From assembly GCF_008086045.1 (NCBI RefSeq), contig NZ_VSEY01000013.1, positions 124,001 to 188,000 on the forward strand: a stretch of 64,000 bases of DNA. Direction: 5' to 3'. The position numbers and the translations under genes were made by a program. Origin of the DNA: Nonomuraea sp. PA05 (GTDB taxonomy: Bacteria > Actinomycetota > Actinomycetes > Streptosporangiales > Streptosporangiaceae). The notes beneath the pieces were generated by a model. That model was given only the letters and a program-made list of their open reading frames with translations, was not told where the DNA came from and ran no database searches. How positions within the stretch are numbered: position 1 is the first letter of the stretch; each line of letters opens with the position of its first letter. Shown one piece after another: positions 7,431 to 16,244 of this stretch.

Positions 7431-8455
7431 GATCCCGTCGTGGCGCCCTGCTCGTCACCGTCCTGGCGGGGGCGCTGGCCGCCGTGTTCCTGACCTCCGG
7501 CGCGAGCGGCGCCTACCCGGCGGGCCCGTCGGACGTGCTCGGCTCCGTCCTGCACAGACTGGGCGCGGGCGCGCCGCTCGACCCGCTCACCGAGACCGTC
7601 CTGTGGGACGTGCGTTTCCCGCGCGTGCTGCTCGGCGTGCTCGTCGGCGCGAGCCTCGGCGTGGCGGGCGCGCTGATGCAGGGCGTCTTCCACACGCCGC
7701 TGGCCGAGCCCGGCGTCATCGGCATCTCCTCAGGGGCCGCGATGGGCGCGGTGCTGGCGATCGTCACCGGGTTCACGCTGCTGGGGACCTGGTCGGTGAG
7801 CGCCGCCGCGTTCGCCGGCGGGCTGGCGTCGGTCGTCGGCGTCTACCTGGTGGCCAGGAGCGGGGGCCGGGCCGAGGTGATCACGCTGCTGCTGACGGGC
7901 ATCGCGCTGAACGCCTTCACCGGCGCGGTCATCGGCCTGCTGACGTTCTTCTCCGACGACGCCGAGCTGCGTTCGATCACGTTCTGGACCTTGGGCAGCC
8001 TGAGCGGCGCCACCTGGCAGACGGTGCTCGCCGTCGTCCCGTGCGCCGCGCTGGGGCTGCTGGCCGCGCCCCGGCTGGCCCGGCCGCTCGACCTGCTCTC
8101 CCTCGGCGAACGGCCGGCCCGGCATCTGGGGGTGGACGTGGAGCGCGTACGGCTGATCTGCATCGTGCTCGTCGCGCTGCTCAGCGCGGCGGCGGTCGCG
8201 GTCGCGGGCATCATCACGTTCGTCGGGCTGGTCGTGCCGCAGCTCGTCCGCATGGTCACCGGGCCCGCGCACCGCATCCTGATCCCCGCCAGCGCGCTGG
8301 GCGGGGCGGTGCTGCTCACCGTGGGCGACCTGGTGGCCAGGACGGTCGCGGCGCCCGCCGAGGTGCCGCTGGGCGTGCTGACCGCGCTGGTCGGCAGCCC
8401 GTTCTTCTTCTGGCTGCTGATGCGTACGCGGGCCAAGCAGGGCGGCTGGGCATGA
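7427..8455 (+). CDS. hmuU: HmuU heme ABC transporter permease
   Basis: 342 residues from ATG 7427, overlapping the hmuT stop by ATGA. FecCD/BtuC family: about ten hydrophobic helices, VLWDVRFPRVLLGVLVGASLG near the start, GALMQGVFHTPLAEPGVIGISSGA, and the conserved cytoplasmic-loop region LSLGERPARHLGVDVERVR that contacts the ATPase. It also has GIITFVGLVVPQLVRM. The same frame is open far upstream but lies inside hmuT, so the coupled ATG is the credible start. It forms the membrane channel for heme with HmuV. Confidence 0.9.
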   Translation: MRSRRGALLVTVLAGALAAVFLTSGASGAYPAGPSDVLGSVLHRLGAGAPLDPLTETVLWDVRFPRVLLGVLVGASLGVAGALMQGVFHTPLAEPGVIGISSGAAMGAVLAIVTGFTLLGTWSVSAAAFAGGLASVVGVYLVARSGGRAEVITLLLTGIALNAFTGAVIGLLTFFSDDAELRSITFWTLGSLSGATWQTVLAVVPCAALGLLAAPRLARPLDLLSLGERPARHLGVDVERVRLICIVLVALLSAAAVAVAGIITFVGLVVPQLVRMVTGPAHRILIPASALGGAVLLTVGDLVARTVAAPAEVPLGVLTALVGSPFFFWLLMRTRAKQGGWA

Positions 8456-9282
8456 TCCCCGCACGCCCGCCCGCCGGGACGGCATCCGGCGCCCCCGCAC
8501 GCCCGCCCGCCGGGGCGGTGTACGCCGCGGTCCGTGCGGTGCGGTTCGGCTACGGCAAGGCCGAGGTGCTGCGCGGGGTGGACCTGGACGTGCGGGCCGG
8601 CGAGGTGCTCGCCCTCGTCGGGCCGAACGGCTCGGGCAAGTCCACGCTGCTGTCGGTGCTGGCCGGGGACGAACGGCCGGCGTCCGGCACCGTGCGCCTC
8701 GACGGGCGGCCCGTGTCCGGGTGGACGGCGCGCGAGCAGGCGCTGCGCCGGGCCGTCCTGCCGCAGCAGCCCGGATTGTCCTTCCCGTTCACGGTCGAGG
8801 AGGTGGTGATGATGGGCCGGGCGCCGTGGGCGCGTACCCCGCAGGAACGCTACGACGAGGAGATCGTCGAGGCGGAGCTGGAGCGCACCGCGACCGCCGG
8901 GTTCCGCGCGCGGCCGTTCCAGGAGCTGTCCGGCGGCGAGCGGGCGCGGGTCTCGCTGGCCAGGGTGCTCGCCCAGCGCGCTCCCCTGGTCCTGCTGGAC
9001 GAGCCGACGGCGGCGCTGGACATCCGCCACCAGGAGGCCGTGCTGTCCATCGCCAAGGAGCAGGCGGCGGTGGGTGACGCGGTGGTCGTGGTGCTGCACG
9101 ACCTGGCGTTGGCCGCCGCGTACGCCGACCGGGCGGCGGTCCTGTCGGAGGGCGTGGTGGCCGCCTGCGGCGCCCCGGCCGAGGTGTTCACGGACGAGCT
9201 GCTGTCGGACGTCTACCGGCACGCCATCGAGGTGATCCCGCACCCGAGGACCGGGATCCCGCTGGTGGTGGCCCGGCGATGA
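8452..9282 (+). CDS. hmuV: HmuV heme ABC transporter ATPase
   Basis: 276 residues, ATGA overlap with hmuU. Walker A GPNGSGKST (about residue 59), signature LSGGERARVSLARVL, Walker B LVLLDEPTAALD, H-loop VVVLHDLALA. The size and the HEAT-like position in the operon fit HmuV/FecE. The N-terminal ~22 residues carry a direct repeat (ARPPAG twice), encoded by an 18-base repeat at about 8461 and 8497, which is not typical of the family. Its stop overlaps the sortase start by ATGA, so the sortase is translationally coupled to the transporter. Confidence 0.9.
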   Translation: MIPARPPAGTASGAPARPPAGAVYAAVRAVRFGYGKAEVLRGVDLDVRAGEVLALVGPNGSGKSTLLSVLAGDERPASGTVRLDGRPVSGWTAREQALRRAVLPQQPGLSFPFTVEEVVMMGRAPWARTPQERYDEEIVEAELERTATAGFRARPFQELSGGERARVSLARVLAQRAPLVLLDEPTAALDIRHQEAVLSIAKEQAAVGDAVVVVLHDLALAAAYADRAAVLSEGVVAACGAPAEVFTDELLSDVYRHAIEVIPHPRTGIPLVVARR

Positions 9283-9875
9283 GGCTGCTCGCGGCACGCG
9301 CCGCCGGGGCGTTCGGCGAGCTGGTGCTGACCTGCGGGATCGTGCTGACCTTCTTCGCCGTGTACGGCCTGTACGGCACGGACGGCGAGATCGAGGAGCA
9401 GCAGGCCCGCCTGTCCACCGTGTGGGCCACCACCACCGCGCCCGCTGCCGTGCCCGCTTCCCGGGAAGAGGCCGAGCCGGTGAGCCGGATGAGCATCCCC
9501 CGGCTGAAGAAGAGCTGGGTGGTGGTGGAGGGAGTGTCGCAGAAGGCGCTGCGGCGCGGCCCCGGCCACTACCCGGAGACCGCGCATCCGGGCCAGGAGG
9601 GCAACTTCGCCGTCGCCGCCCACCGGATCCCGGCGTTCTTCTGGGACCTCGACCGGCTGCGCGAGGGCGACCCCATCGTGGTGCGGACGCGCGGCGCCTC
9701 CTACGTCTACCGCGTCACGGAGCAGCTCGTCGTGACGCCCGACGCGGTGGACGTGCTGGCCGCCGATCCCGGCGAGCGGCTGCTCACGCTCACCACCTGC
9801 CATCCCAAGATGGCCAACCACCAGCGGCTGGTCGTCCACGCGGAGCTGGCCGAGACCGTCAGGAAGGACGTCTGA
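9279..9875 (+). CDS. Class E sortase
   Basis: 198 residues. An N-terminal transmembrane helix (about 12-33) is followed by a sortase beta-barrel: MSIPRLKKSWVVVEG, GHYPETAHPGQEGNFAVAAHR, LLTLTTCHPK and HQRLVVHAEL. The catalytic triad is visible as His115, Cys174 and Arg183. TLTTCHP is typical of class E sortases, which cleave LAxTG. The matching substrate LAKTG lies in this locus (4864-5697). It is cotranscribed with hmuTUV and therefore probably iron-regulated, which is unusual for a housekeeping sortase and suggests a dedicated enzyme. Confidence 0.88.
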   Translation: MRLLAARAAGAFGELVLTCGIVLTFFAVYGLYGTDGEIEEQQARLSTVWATTTAPAAVPASREEAEPVSRMSIPRLKKSWVVVEGVSQKALRRGPGHYPETAHPGQEGNFAVAAHRIPAFFWDLDRLREGDPIVVRTRGASYVYRVTEQLVVTPDAVDVLAADPGERLLTLTTCHPKMANHQRLVVHAELAETVRKDV

Positions 9876-9876
9876 G

Positions 9877-10047
9877 ATGTACGCCTGGCTCTGGCGGCGC
9901 CTGCCGGGCGGGCCCGGCACCCGGCTGCTGTGCTGCGCGGTGCTGCTGGCCGCCGTGGCCGCCCTGCTCTGGTTCGTGATCTTCCCCTGGGCCGAGAGCC
10001 TGCTTCCCTTCGACGACAGCGTCGTCGGACCGACCCGAGAAAGCTGA
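9877..10047 (+). CDS. Small sortase-associated membrane protein
   Basis: 56 residues starting MYAWLWRRLPGGPG, one transmembrane helix (LLCCAVLLAAVAALLWFVIF) and a short acidic tail (WAESLLPFDDSVVG). Starts one base after the sortase stop. Small proteins beginning M-Y-x-W-L-W-R-x-L-P-G next to class E sortases are widespread in actinobacteria and of unknown role. I infer a helper of the sortase or membrane organisation. High codon quality, the tight position and the conserved motif make it a real gene. Confidence 0.8.
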   Translation: MYAWLWRRLPGGPGTRLLCCAVLLAAVAALLWFVIFPWAESLLPFDDSVVGPTRES

Positions 10048-10050
10048 CCC

Positions 10051-12282
10051 ATGCGCGTACTACGAAGCCTCGTCGCCTCGGTCCTGGCCGCGGCGGCCGT
10101 GCTGACCGCCGCCCCGTCGGCACACGCCGGCACCATCGCCATCGACGAGGGTTCCCTGGATTGGGGCGTCAAAGAACGCTTCCGCTCCTACATCACGGGC
10201 TCCATCGCTCACGGCACCATCACCGCCGGCGACGGCGCCACCGTCAACACGGACGGCACCTTCCGCTTCCCGCTGACCGAGGGCGTCTACGACACCGGGC
10301 AGCGCACCGCGCTGCTCTCCTTCTCCGGTCAGGTCCGCTTCACCGGTCACAACGGCGCGCTGGACCTGGTCGTCGCCAACCCGAAGGTGGCCGTCGGCGA
10401 GACCGGCAGCACCCTGTACGCCGACGTCACGAGCCTCCCGCTGGACGGCACCAAGCCCATCTCCTACCCCCTGGTGGCCTTCGCCGCCCTGACCCCGGAA
10501 GCCACCAGCGGCGCCATGCCCGCCACCCTCAGCGCGGCCGGGGTGCCCGCCTTCGCCGACTTCTACCCGGAAGGCGAGCCGCTCGACCCGCTCACCGTCG
10601 CCTACGACGGCCCGACCGGCTCTCCGGCGCCCGGCTCCACGGCCCCGGTGCCAGAAGGGGCGGGGGGCGGACCGGGCGAGCCCGGGGAGGAGTGGACGCC
10701 GCCCGGCACCGCCAAGCACACCTCCGAGCCGGTCCCGCCCGGCCTGGCCATCGCCTCGGTGGACGTCGACCAGCGGCGCAACCGCGTCTACGTGGCGGGA
10801 GGCGGCAAGGTCACCACGGTGCCGGGAGGCACGGCCGTGGAGATCCCGGGCGCGCAGTTCGTCCGCGTCGATCCTGGCAGCGGCGAGGCGTACGTGCTCA
10901 GCGGGCGCACCTACGCCCAGGCCGGCGACCAGAGCACCGTGGCGCTGTGGCGCGCCGACGGCGCCAAGCTGCTCGACCTGGGCGCCACCTACGCGCAGGA
11001 CCTCGCGCTCGACCTCGGCCGCGACCGCGCCTACGTGATCCACTACGAGGCGGGCGGCAACCTGAGCGACGCCAAGCTCTCCGTCCTGACGCGGGACGGC
11101 GAGGGCACGTGGACCCGCTCGGCCACCGTCAACCGGCCGTACGCCTCGTCCGTGGCCGTCGCCCCCGACGGCACCCCTTACACGGGGGCGGCCGTCAAGC
11201 CCGGCATCGTCCGCCACGCTCCCGGTGACCTCGCTCCCGCCACGGTCGCCGAGGACGCCTACGGGCTCCTGGCCTTCGCACCCGACGGCACGCTCTACGC
11301 GGGCAGCCTCTTCGGCAACGCCGCCAAGATCACATCGTCGGGCGTGCAGACGTTCAGAACGGTCCTCTACCAGACGGCCATGCAGGTCAACCCGCGCACC
11401 GGCGACCTGTACGTGGCTCGCGCGCTCGGCTCGGACGTGCTGGTCTACCGGGACGGCGAGCTGGTGGAGGAGGGCATCGCGGGCGGGGTCGCCCGGCGCG
11501 GCATCGCCATCGGGCCCGATGACAAGGTGTACGTGCCGGACGACGGCCAGGACCGCCTCGTCGTCCTGACCCGCAACGTCTCCCCTGCCGTCACCCGCGA
11601 CCCGGAGGACGTCACGGCGCGGGAGGGCGAGCAGGTCACCTTCACCGCGGCCGCCTCGGGGACGCCCGCGCCCACGGTGGCCTGGCAGAGCAGAGCGGCC
11701 GAGGGCGGCCAGTGGGCCGCCGTTCCCGGTGCGGACAGCGCCACACTGACGGTCCGGGCGGGGGCCGACGGGACGCGGTACCGCGCGGTCTTCACGAACG
11801 TGGCCGGGTCCATCGCCACCGCGGCCGCCACCCTGAGCGTCGGGAGTCCGGGGGCGGGCTCCGCCACGCAGACGCTCGCCGCCGAGGTGGTCGCGGGGCC
11901 GCTGTCGCTCAGCGTGGCGGGCACCGGAGCCAGCCTGCCGGACGTCTCCGCCGGGCAGTCGGCGTCCGGGGAGCTCAACCCGGCCACCGTCACCGACCTG
12001 CGCGGAACTGCGGCGGGATGGAGCCTGGTGGGGCAGGTCACCGACTTCACCTCGACCGGCGGCGGCACCATCGCCGCCGGATCGCTGGGGTGGGTTCCCC
12101 GGACGGACGGCAACGCCGCGCCCGGCCCGGGGGCGGGGCTGGGGCAGGCTGCCACGCTCTGTGCCGCCGGTGCCGGTAGCGGGAGCGGGGTCAGCGCGTG
12201 CTCGGCCGGCCTCAGCCTTCAGGTTCCGGACGGCACCCGGGCGGGGGCTTACACGGCCACGCTGACGCTGACGCTGTCGTAG
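10051..12282 (+). CDS. htaA: HtaA heme-binding domain, beta-propeller, Ig and WxL-like fusion protein
   Basis: 743 residues, three bases after the small membrane gene. Signal peptide to about residue 27. HtaA domain, about 33-200: LDWGVKERFRSYITGSIAHG, LLSFSGQVRFTGHNGALDL, with Tyr47 and His100 at the positions expected for heme ligation in corynebacterial HtaA. A Pro/Gly linker (about 200-245), a YVTN-like beta-propeller (about 245-515), an Ig-like domain (about 517-605) and a C-terminal WxL-like domain (about 607-743) follow. That last domain has TVTDLRGTAAGWSLVGQV and ends Y-T-A-T-L-T-L-T-L-S. Known HtaA proteins end in a transmembrane helix. Here the WxL-like domain would provide wall attachment. 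It is the last gene of the iron-box operon. Confidence 0.85.
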   Translation: MRVLRSLVASVLAAAAVLTAAPSAHAGTIAIDEGSLDWGVKERFRSYITGSIAHGTITAGDGATVNTDGTFRFPLTEGVYDTGQRTALLSFSGQVRFTGHNGALDLVVANPKVAVGETGSTLYADVTSLPLDGTKPISYPLVAFAALTPEATSGAMPATLSAAGVPAFADFYPEGEPLDPLTVAYDGPTGSPAPGSTAPVPEGAGGGPGEPGEEWTPPGTAKHTSEPVPPGLAIASVDVDQRRNRVYVAGGGKVTTVPGGTAVEIPGAQFVRVDPGSGEAYVLSGRTYAQAGDQSTVALWRADGAKLLDLGATYAQDLALDLGRDRAYVIHYEAGGNLSDAKLSVLTRDGEGTWTRSATVNRPYASSVAVAPDGTPYTGAAVKPGIVRHAPGDLAPATVAEDAYGLLAFAPDGTLYAGSLFGNAAKITSSGVQTFRTVLYQTAMQVNPRTGDLYVARALGSDVLVYRDGELVEEGIAGGVARRGIAIGPDDKVYVPDDGQDRLVVLTRNVSPAVTRDPEDVTAREGEQVTFTAAASGTPAPTVAWQSRAAEGGQWAAVPGADSATLTVRAGADGTRYRAVFTNVAGSIATAAATLSVGSPGAGSATQTLAAEVVAGPLSLSVAGTGASLPDVSAGQSASGELNPATVTDLRGTAAGWSLVGQVTDFTSTGGGTIAAGSLGWVPRTDGNAAPGPGAGLGQAATLCAAGAGSGSGVSACSAGLSLQVPDGTRAGAYTATLTLTLS

Positions 12283-12291
12283 CCTGGGCGA

Positions 12292-12324
12292 CCTGTGCGG
12301 CCACCGTGACGGTGGCCGCACAGG
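12292..12324. terminator. Bidirectional hairpin terminator
   Basis: Perfect 14-bp inverted repeat CCTGTGCGGCCACC (12292-12305) / GGTGGCCGCACAGG (12311-12324) with loop GTGAC, centred between the convergent stops of the HtaA fusion gene (12282) and the GH42 gene (12332). Confidence 0.8.
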
Positions 12325-12331
12325 GGTCTGG

Positions 12332-14461
12332 TCATGCCTCTACCAGCACGCGCACGTCCCACGGCCCGAGCCGCAGCTCGGCCCCCGCCGCATGCTCACT
12401 GCCGTCCAGCACGTCGCGGACCGCGACAGGGACGGTCACGGCGGTCTCCGCCCAGCTCCAGTTGTGCAGGAACCGCACCCGCCGCCCGTCCCGCGCCGTC
12501 GCGCCGGTGGAGGTGACGCCGGACGGGGCCGGGTGCCACGGGCTGGTGCCCGGGGCGAGCCACCGGAACAGGGCCTGCCCGAGCGAGGGGTTGGGGAGGG
12601 TGCCGACGCAGGTGATGCGGCCCGCGCCGTGCGCGCGCGTGGTGACGGCGGCGAAGCGGCCGAAGTGCGGGTGCCGGTAGGTGGCCAGCACGTCGGCTCC
12701 CCCGGCCAGCAGCCCATCGGCCCACCGCGTGGCAGCCCAGCCACCCGGGTCACCGTCCGGCACGGCAGGCGTCACCGCGCCCCCCGGCGACGCGAGCGGC
12801 GAGCCCTCCACCGCGTGCACCGGCAGCTCACCGTCGAGGTTGCTGAACTCCTCGTACCAAGCCCCCGCCACCTCCGCCAGCCGCGCAGGCTGCACCTCCC
12901 GCCGCGCCCGGGCCTCATGATCGGCGTAAGCGGTCCGCGGCCCGATGACGAGGTGCCCACCAGCCGCCGCGTACGCCGCAAGCCAGTCGAGCGTGGCGTC
13001 GTCGGCCACGTACAACCCGGCGGCCACCAGCACCGGGTGCCGCCCGGCCACCACCGCGGGCTCCTCCCCCACGGCCTGCCCCGCGTGCAGCACCCGCGCC
13101 TGCAGCCCGGCGTCGAAGGCACCCCGGTAGAAGGCGTCGAAGACGGCCTCGTACGAGCGCCGGTCGGGCCCGCCGCCGGCCTCCGGGAAGGGGGGCTGCG
13201 CGGCGAGCGCCCACTTGCTGGGGTGCGAGTACAGCAGGGCGACGTCACCGTCCGGCGTCAGGCCTTCGACCAGGTCACCGGCCTGCTCGAGCTCGGCCCC
13301 GATCCGGGCGACCTCCCGGTACGTGCGCCCCGGCCGCCCGCTGTGCGGCAGCACCCCGCCCCAGTACGTCTCGGCGCCGAACACCAGCGTCCGCCACTGC
13401 CAGTATTCGATCATCGAGGCGCCGCGGGACACGAGCGCCCAGGCGGCCTGCCGCCACTGACCGTCGTAGGCGGGCTGGTTGACCCAGGGCGCGCCGATGG
13501 CCTGGGCGTTGGTCTCGGTGACGAGGAACGGCTCCTGCCGGGAGGAGTACATGCGGTCGGCCACCCGGTAGAACGCCCACGTGTCGCGGGTGCGCCAGTC
13601 CTGGGCGGCGTGCGGCCTGGCGGGCAGGGCGAGGCCGTCCTGCATGGCGTAGTAGGGGTTGCCGGCGGTGACGTCGAGCGCGGCGGTCAGCTCGTCGTCG
13701 GCGACGGCGGGACGGTCGTAGGCGATGCAGGTGGTGACGAAGTGTTCCGGGCGGGCGTACTCGCGCACGATGCCGGCCTGCCAGCCGATGAAGCGGGTCA
13801 CCTCGTCGGCCTGGAAACGCCGCCACGCCTGCTCGTACTGGGGCTGGGCGTTGCCGTCGGGGGTCCACAGGTCGGCCCAGGTGGACAGCCGGTGCGACCA
13901 GTAGACCAGGCCCCATTCCTCGTTGAGCGTCTCGACGTCGCCGTAGTGGTGCCGCAGCCGGTCCACGAAGCGCTGGAAGACGCCGTGGTTGTGCAGGAGG
14001 TGCAGGCCGGGCTCGTTGTCGACCTGGTAGCCGATGATCGACGGGTGGTCGGCGTACCGTTCGACGACGCGCCGGATGACGCGTTCGGCGTGGAAGAGGA
14101 ACGCCGGGTGGGTGAAGTCCATCTCCTGGCGGGCGCCCCAGCCGATGCGCCGCCCGGTCTCCCGCTCCCCCGCGATCTCCGGGTAGAGGCGGGTCAGCCA
14201 CGGCGGCGCGGCGTAGGTGGGGGTGCCGAGGATGACGCCGATGCCGCGCTCGTGGGCGCCGTCCAGGGTGGGTTGCAGCCAGTCGAGGTTGAAGCGGCCG
14301 TTCTCGGGCTCCCAGGTGGACCAGACGGACTCGCCCACGCGGATCACGGAGAAGCGGGCCTCGGCCATCAGGTCCAGGTCGGTCTTCAGCAGCTCGCTGG
14401 GATGGTACTCGGGGTAGTAGGCGGCGCCGAAGAGCACTCGCGACACGGATGTTCCTCTCAT
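12332..14461 (-). CDS. GH42 beta-galactosidase
   Basis: 709 residues from ATG 14461, ATGA overlap with the upstream permease. GTG 14446 is an alternative. Glycoside hydrolase family 42: N-terminal barrel FGAAYYPEYHPSE, RVGESVWSTWEPENG, acid/base Glu150 in QVDNEPG, nucleophile Glu316 in VTETNAQ. A trimerisation-like middle domain and a C-terminal beta domain follow. No signal peptide, so it acts in the cytoplasm on imported beta-galactosides, consistent with the ABC importer encoded just upstream. It is the last gene of the LacI-led operon. Confidence 0.88.
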   Translation of the reverse strand: MRGTSVSRVLFGAAYYPEYHPSELLKTDLDLMAEARFSVIRVGESVWSTWEPENGRFNLDWLQPTLDGAHERGIGVILGTPTYAAPPWLTRLYPEIAGERETGRRIGWGARQEMDFTHPAFLFHAERVIRRVVERYADHPSIIGYQVDNEPGLHLLHNHGVFQRFVDRLRHHYGDVETLNEEWGLVYWSHRLSTWADLWTPDGNAQPQYEQAWRRFQADEVTRFIGWQAGIVREYARPEHFVTTCIAYDRPAVADDELTAALDVTAGNPYYAMQDGLALPARPHAAQDWRTRDTWAFYRVADRMYSSRQEPFLVTETNAQAIGAPWVNQPAYDGQWRQAAWALVSRGASMIEYWQWRTLVFGAETYWGGVLPHSGRPGRTYREVARIGAELEQAGDLVEGLTPDGDVALLYSHPSKWALAAQPPFPEAGGGPDRRSYEAVFDAFYRGAFDAGLQARVLHAGQAVGEEPAVVAGRHPVLVAAGLYVADDATLDWLAAYAAAGGHLVIGPRTAYADHEARARREVQPARLAEVAGAWYEEFSNLDGELPVHAVEGSPLASPGGAVTPAVPDGDPGGWAATRWADGLLAGGADVLATYRHPHFGRFAAVTTRAHGAGRITCVGTLPNPSLGQALFRWLAPGTSPWHPAPSGVTSTGATARDGRRVRFLHNWSWAETAVTVPVAVRDVLDGSEHAAGAELRLGPWDVRVLVEA

Positions 14462-15366
14462 TGTTTGACCCCGCCCGCAGCCAGGCCGCTCTGCCAGTAC
14501 CGCTGGAGCAGCAGGAACGCCGCGATCAGCGGGATGATCGACAGGAGCGACCCGGTGACGACGAGGGGGATGACGTCGCCGCTGCCGCCGGCGACCGTGG
14601 CCTGCGCGGCCCAGTTGGCCAGGCCGACGGTCACCGGGTACAGCGACGGGTCGTTGAGCATGATCAGCGGCAGGAAGTAGTTGTTCCAGGTGGCCACGAG
14701 CGTGAACAGCAGCACGGTGACGAAGCCGGGCGCGAGCAGCCGCATGACCACCTTCCAGAAGATGCGCAGCTCGCCGGCGCCGTCGATGCGGGCGGCCTCC
14801 AGGAGGCTGTCGGGCACGGCGTCCTCGGCGTAGACGCGCATGAGGTACAGGCCGAACGGGTTCACCAGTGACGGCAGGATGATCGCCCACGGGGTGTTGA
14901 CCAGCCCGACCTGCGCGAAGATCAGGTACGTGGGGATGGCCAGCGCCGTGCTCGGCACCATGATCGCGCCGAGAACCAGGCCGAACAGCGCCTTCTTGCC
15001 GCGGAAGCCGAACTTGGCGAAGCCGTAGCCGCCGAGCGCGCACAGCAGGGCCGCGCCGCCGGCGCTGACGACGGCGTACAGGGCGGTGTTGAGCAGCCAG
15101 CGGCCGTAGACGCCGTCCTCGGCGGCGAAGACGTCGCGGATGTTGCCGGCGAGGGCGAGGTCGTCGGCGAACCACAGGCCGAAGCTGGAGAACAGGTCGG
15201 CGGTGGTCTTGGTGGCGGCGACCAGCAGCCAGAACAGCGGGAGCAGGAAGTAGATGAGGAAGGCCAGCATGCCGATCGTGAGCAGGGGGCTGCGACGCCT
15301 GCGGGGCGCCGCGCTCACGCTGCCGCCTGTGGCCGGGGTGGGAGGCGCGGTGACGGTGGCGGTCAT
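14458..15366 (-). CDS. Carbohydrate ABC transporter permease (MalG type)
   Basis: 302 residues from ATG 15366, ATGA overlap with the preceding permease. Six predicted helices and the ATPase-contact loop EAARIDGAGELRIFWKVVMRLLAPG typical of the MalG/CUT1 family. The N-terminal ~25 residues are cytoplasmic and Pro/Ala-rich. It pairs with the MalF-type protein at 15363. No dedicated ATPase is encoded in this operon, so the transporter probably uses a shared MsiK-type ATPase, as is common in actinobacteria (inference). Confidence 0.88.
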   Translation of the reverse strand: MTATVTAPPTPATGGSVSAAPRRRRSPLLTIGMLAFLIYFLLPLFWLLVAATKTTADLFSSFGLWFADDLALAGNIRDVFAAEDGVYGRWLLNTALYAVVSAGGAALLCALGGYGFAKFGFRGKKALFGLVLGAIMVPSTALAIPTYLIFAQVGLVNTPWAIILPSLVNPFGLYLMRVYAEDAVPDSLLEAARIDGAGELRIFWKVVMRLLAPGFVTVLLFTLVATWNNYFLPLIMLNDPSLYPVTVGLANWAAQATVAGGSGDVIPLVVTGSLLSIIPLIAAFLLLQRYWQSGLAAGGVKQ

Positions 15367-16244
15367 GTGCGCCTCCGGGTGAGGGCGAGCTGGACGGTGT
15401 AGGAGACCGCGACGATGACCAGGCCGAGCAGGAACGACACGGCCGCCGCGTAGTTGAGGTCCTGACTGGTGAAGGCCAGGGAGTAGGCGTACAGGTTGGG
15501 GGTGTAGGCGCTGTCGATGACGCTCGGCGCCAGGCGCTGCATGAGCTGCGGCTCGTTGAAAAGCTGGAAGCTGCCGATGACCGAGAAGATCAGCGCCATC
15601 ACCAGGGCGGGCCGCAGCGCCGGGATCTTCACGCTCCACGCGGTGCGCCAGGCGCCCGCCCCGTCCACGGCCGCCGCCTCGTACAGCTCGGAGGGGATGG
15701 CGCGCAGCGCCGCGTACAGGATGATCATGTTGTAGCCGGCGAACTCCCAGGTCACGATGTTGGCCAGCGAGCCGAGCATGAGGCCGCCGCCGAGCAGGTT
15801 GGGCGCGGGCAGGCCGAGCGACTCCGCGAGCTGGGCGATCGGGCCGAACTCGGGGCCGTACAGGTAGCCCCACATGAGCGCGGCGACGACGCTGGGCACC
15901 GCGTACGGCACGAAGATGCCCAGCCGGATGAAGCGGGACAGCCACAACATGCCGCTGTCGAGCGCGAGCGCGAACAGCAGGCCGAGCAGCAGCATGAGCG
16001 GCACCTGGACGAGGAAGAACTCGGCCACCCGCAGCACGCCGCCGAGCAGCCGCTCGTCGGTGAGCGCCCGCACGTAGTTGTCGAGGCCGACGAACGTCGT
16101 GCCGCCGATGAGCTGCTCCCTGAACAGGCTCAGGTATCCGGCGTAGGCGAGCGGCACGACCAGCATGGCCACGAACACGATCATGAAGGGCGCGATGAAC
16201 AGGTATCCCGCGGCCGACCTGCGCGGGCTGGTGCGGGCGTTCAC
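15363..16244 (-). CDS. Carbohydrate ABC transporter permease (MalF type)
   Basis: 293 residues from GTG 16244, GTGA overlap with the binding-protein gene. Six helices (first at GYLFIAPFMIVFVAMLVVPL) and the contact loop YEAAAVDGAGAWRTAWSVKIPALRP. CUT1-family permease. Together with the downstream MalG-type permease it forms the membrane channel for an oligosaccharide, presumably a galactoside given the GH42 enzyme. Confidence 0.88.
   Translation of the reverse strand: MNARTSPRRSAAGYLFIAPFMIVFVAMLVVPLAYAGYLSLFREQLIGGTTFVGLDNYVRALTDERLLGGVLRVAEFFLVQVPLMLLLGLLFALALDSGMLWLSRFIRLGIFVPYAVPSVVAALMWGYLYGPEFGPIAQLAESLGLPAPNLLGGGLMLGSLANIVTWEFAGYNMIILYAALRAIPSELYEAAAVDGAGAWRTAWSVKIPALRPALVMALIFSVIGSFQLFNEPQLMQRLAPSVIDSAYTPNLYAYSLAFTSQDLNYAAAVSFLLGLVIVAVSYTVQLALTRRRT

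Noticed and set aside
10060..12321. A 753-residue frame antisense to the HtaA fusion gene
   Set aside because: No recognisable domain, while the plus frame has four domains and a signal peptide.
14462..15175. N-terminal extension of the GH42 frame
   Set aside because: The extension is antisense-like shadow of the permease gene in the same strand's other frame. The family N-terminus begins at MRGTSVSRVLFGAAYYPE.
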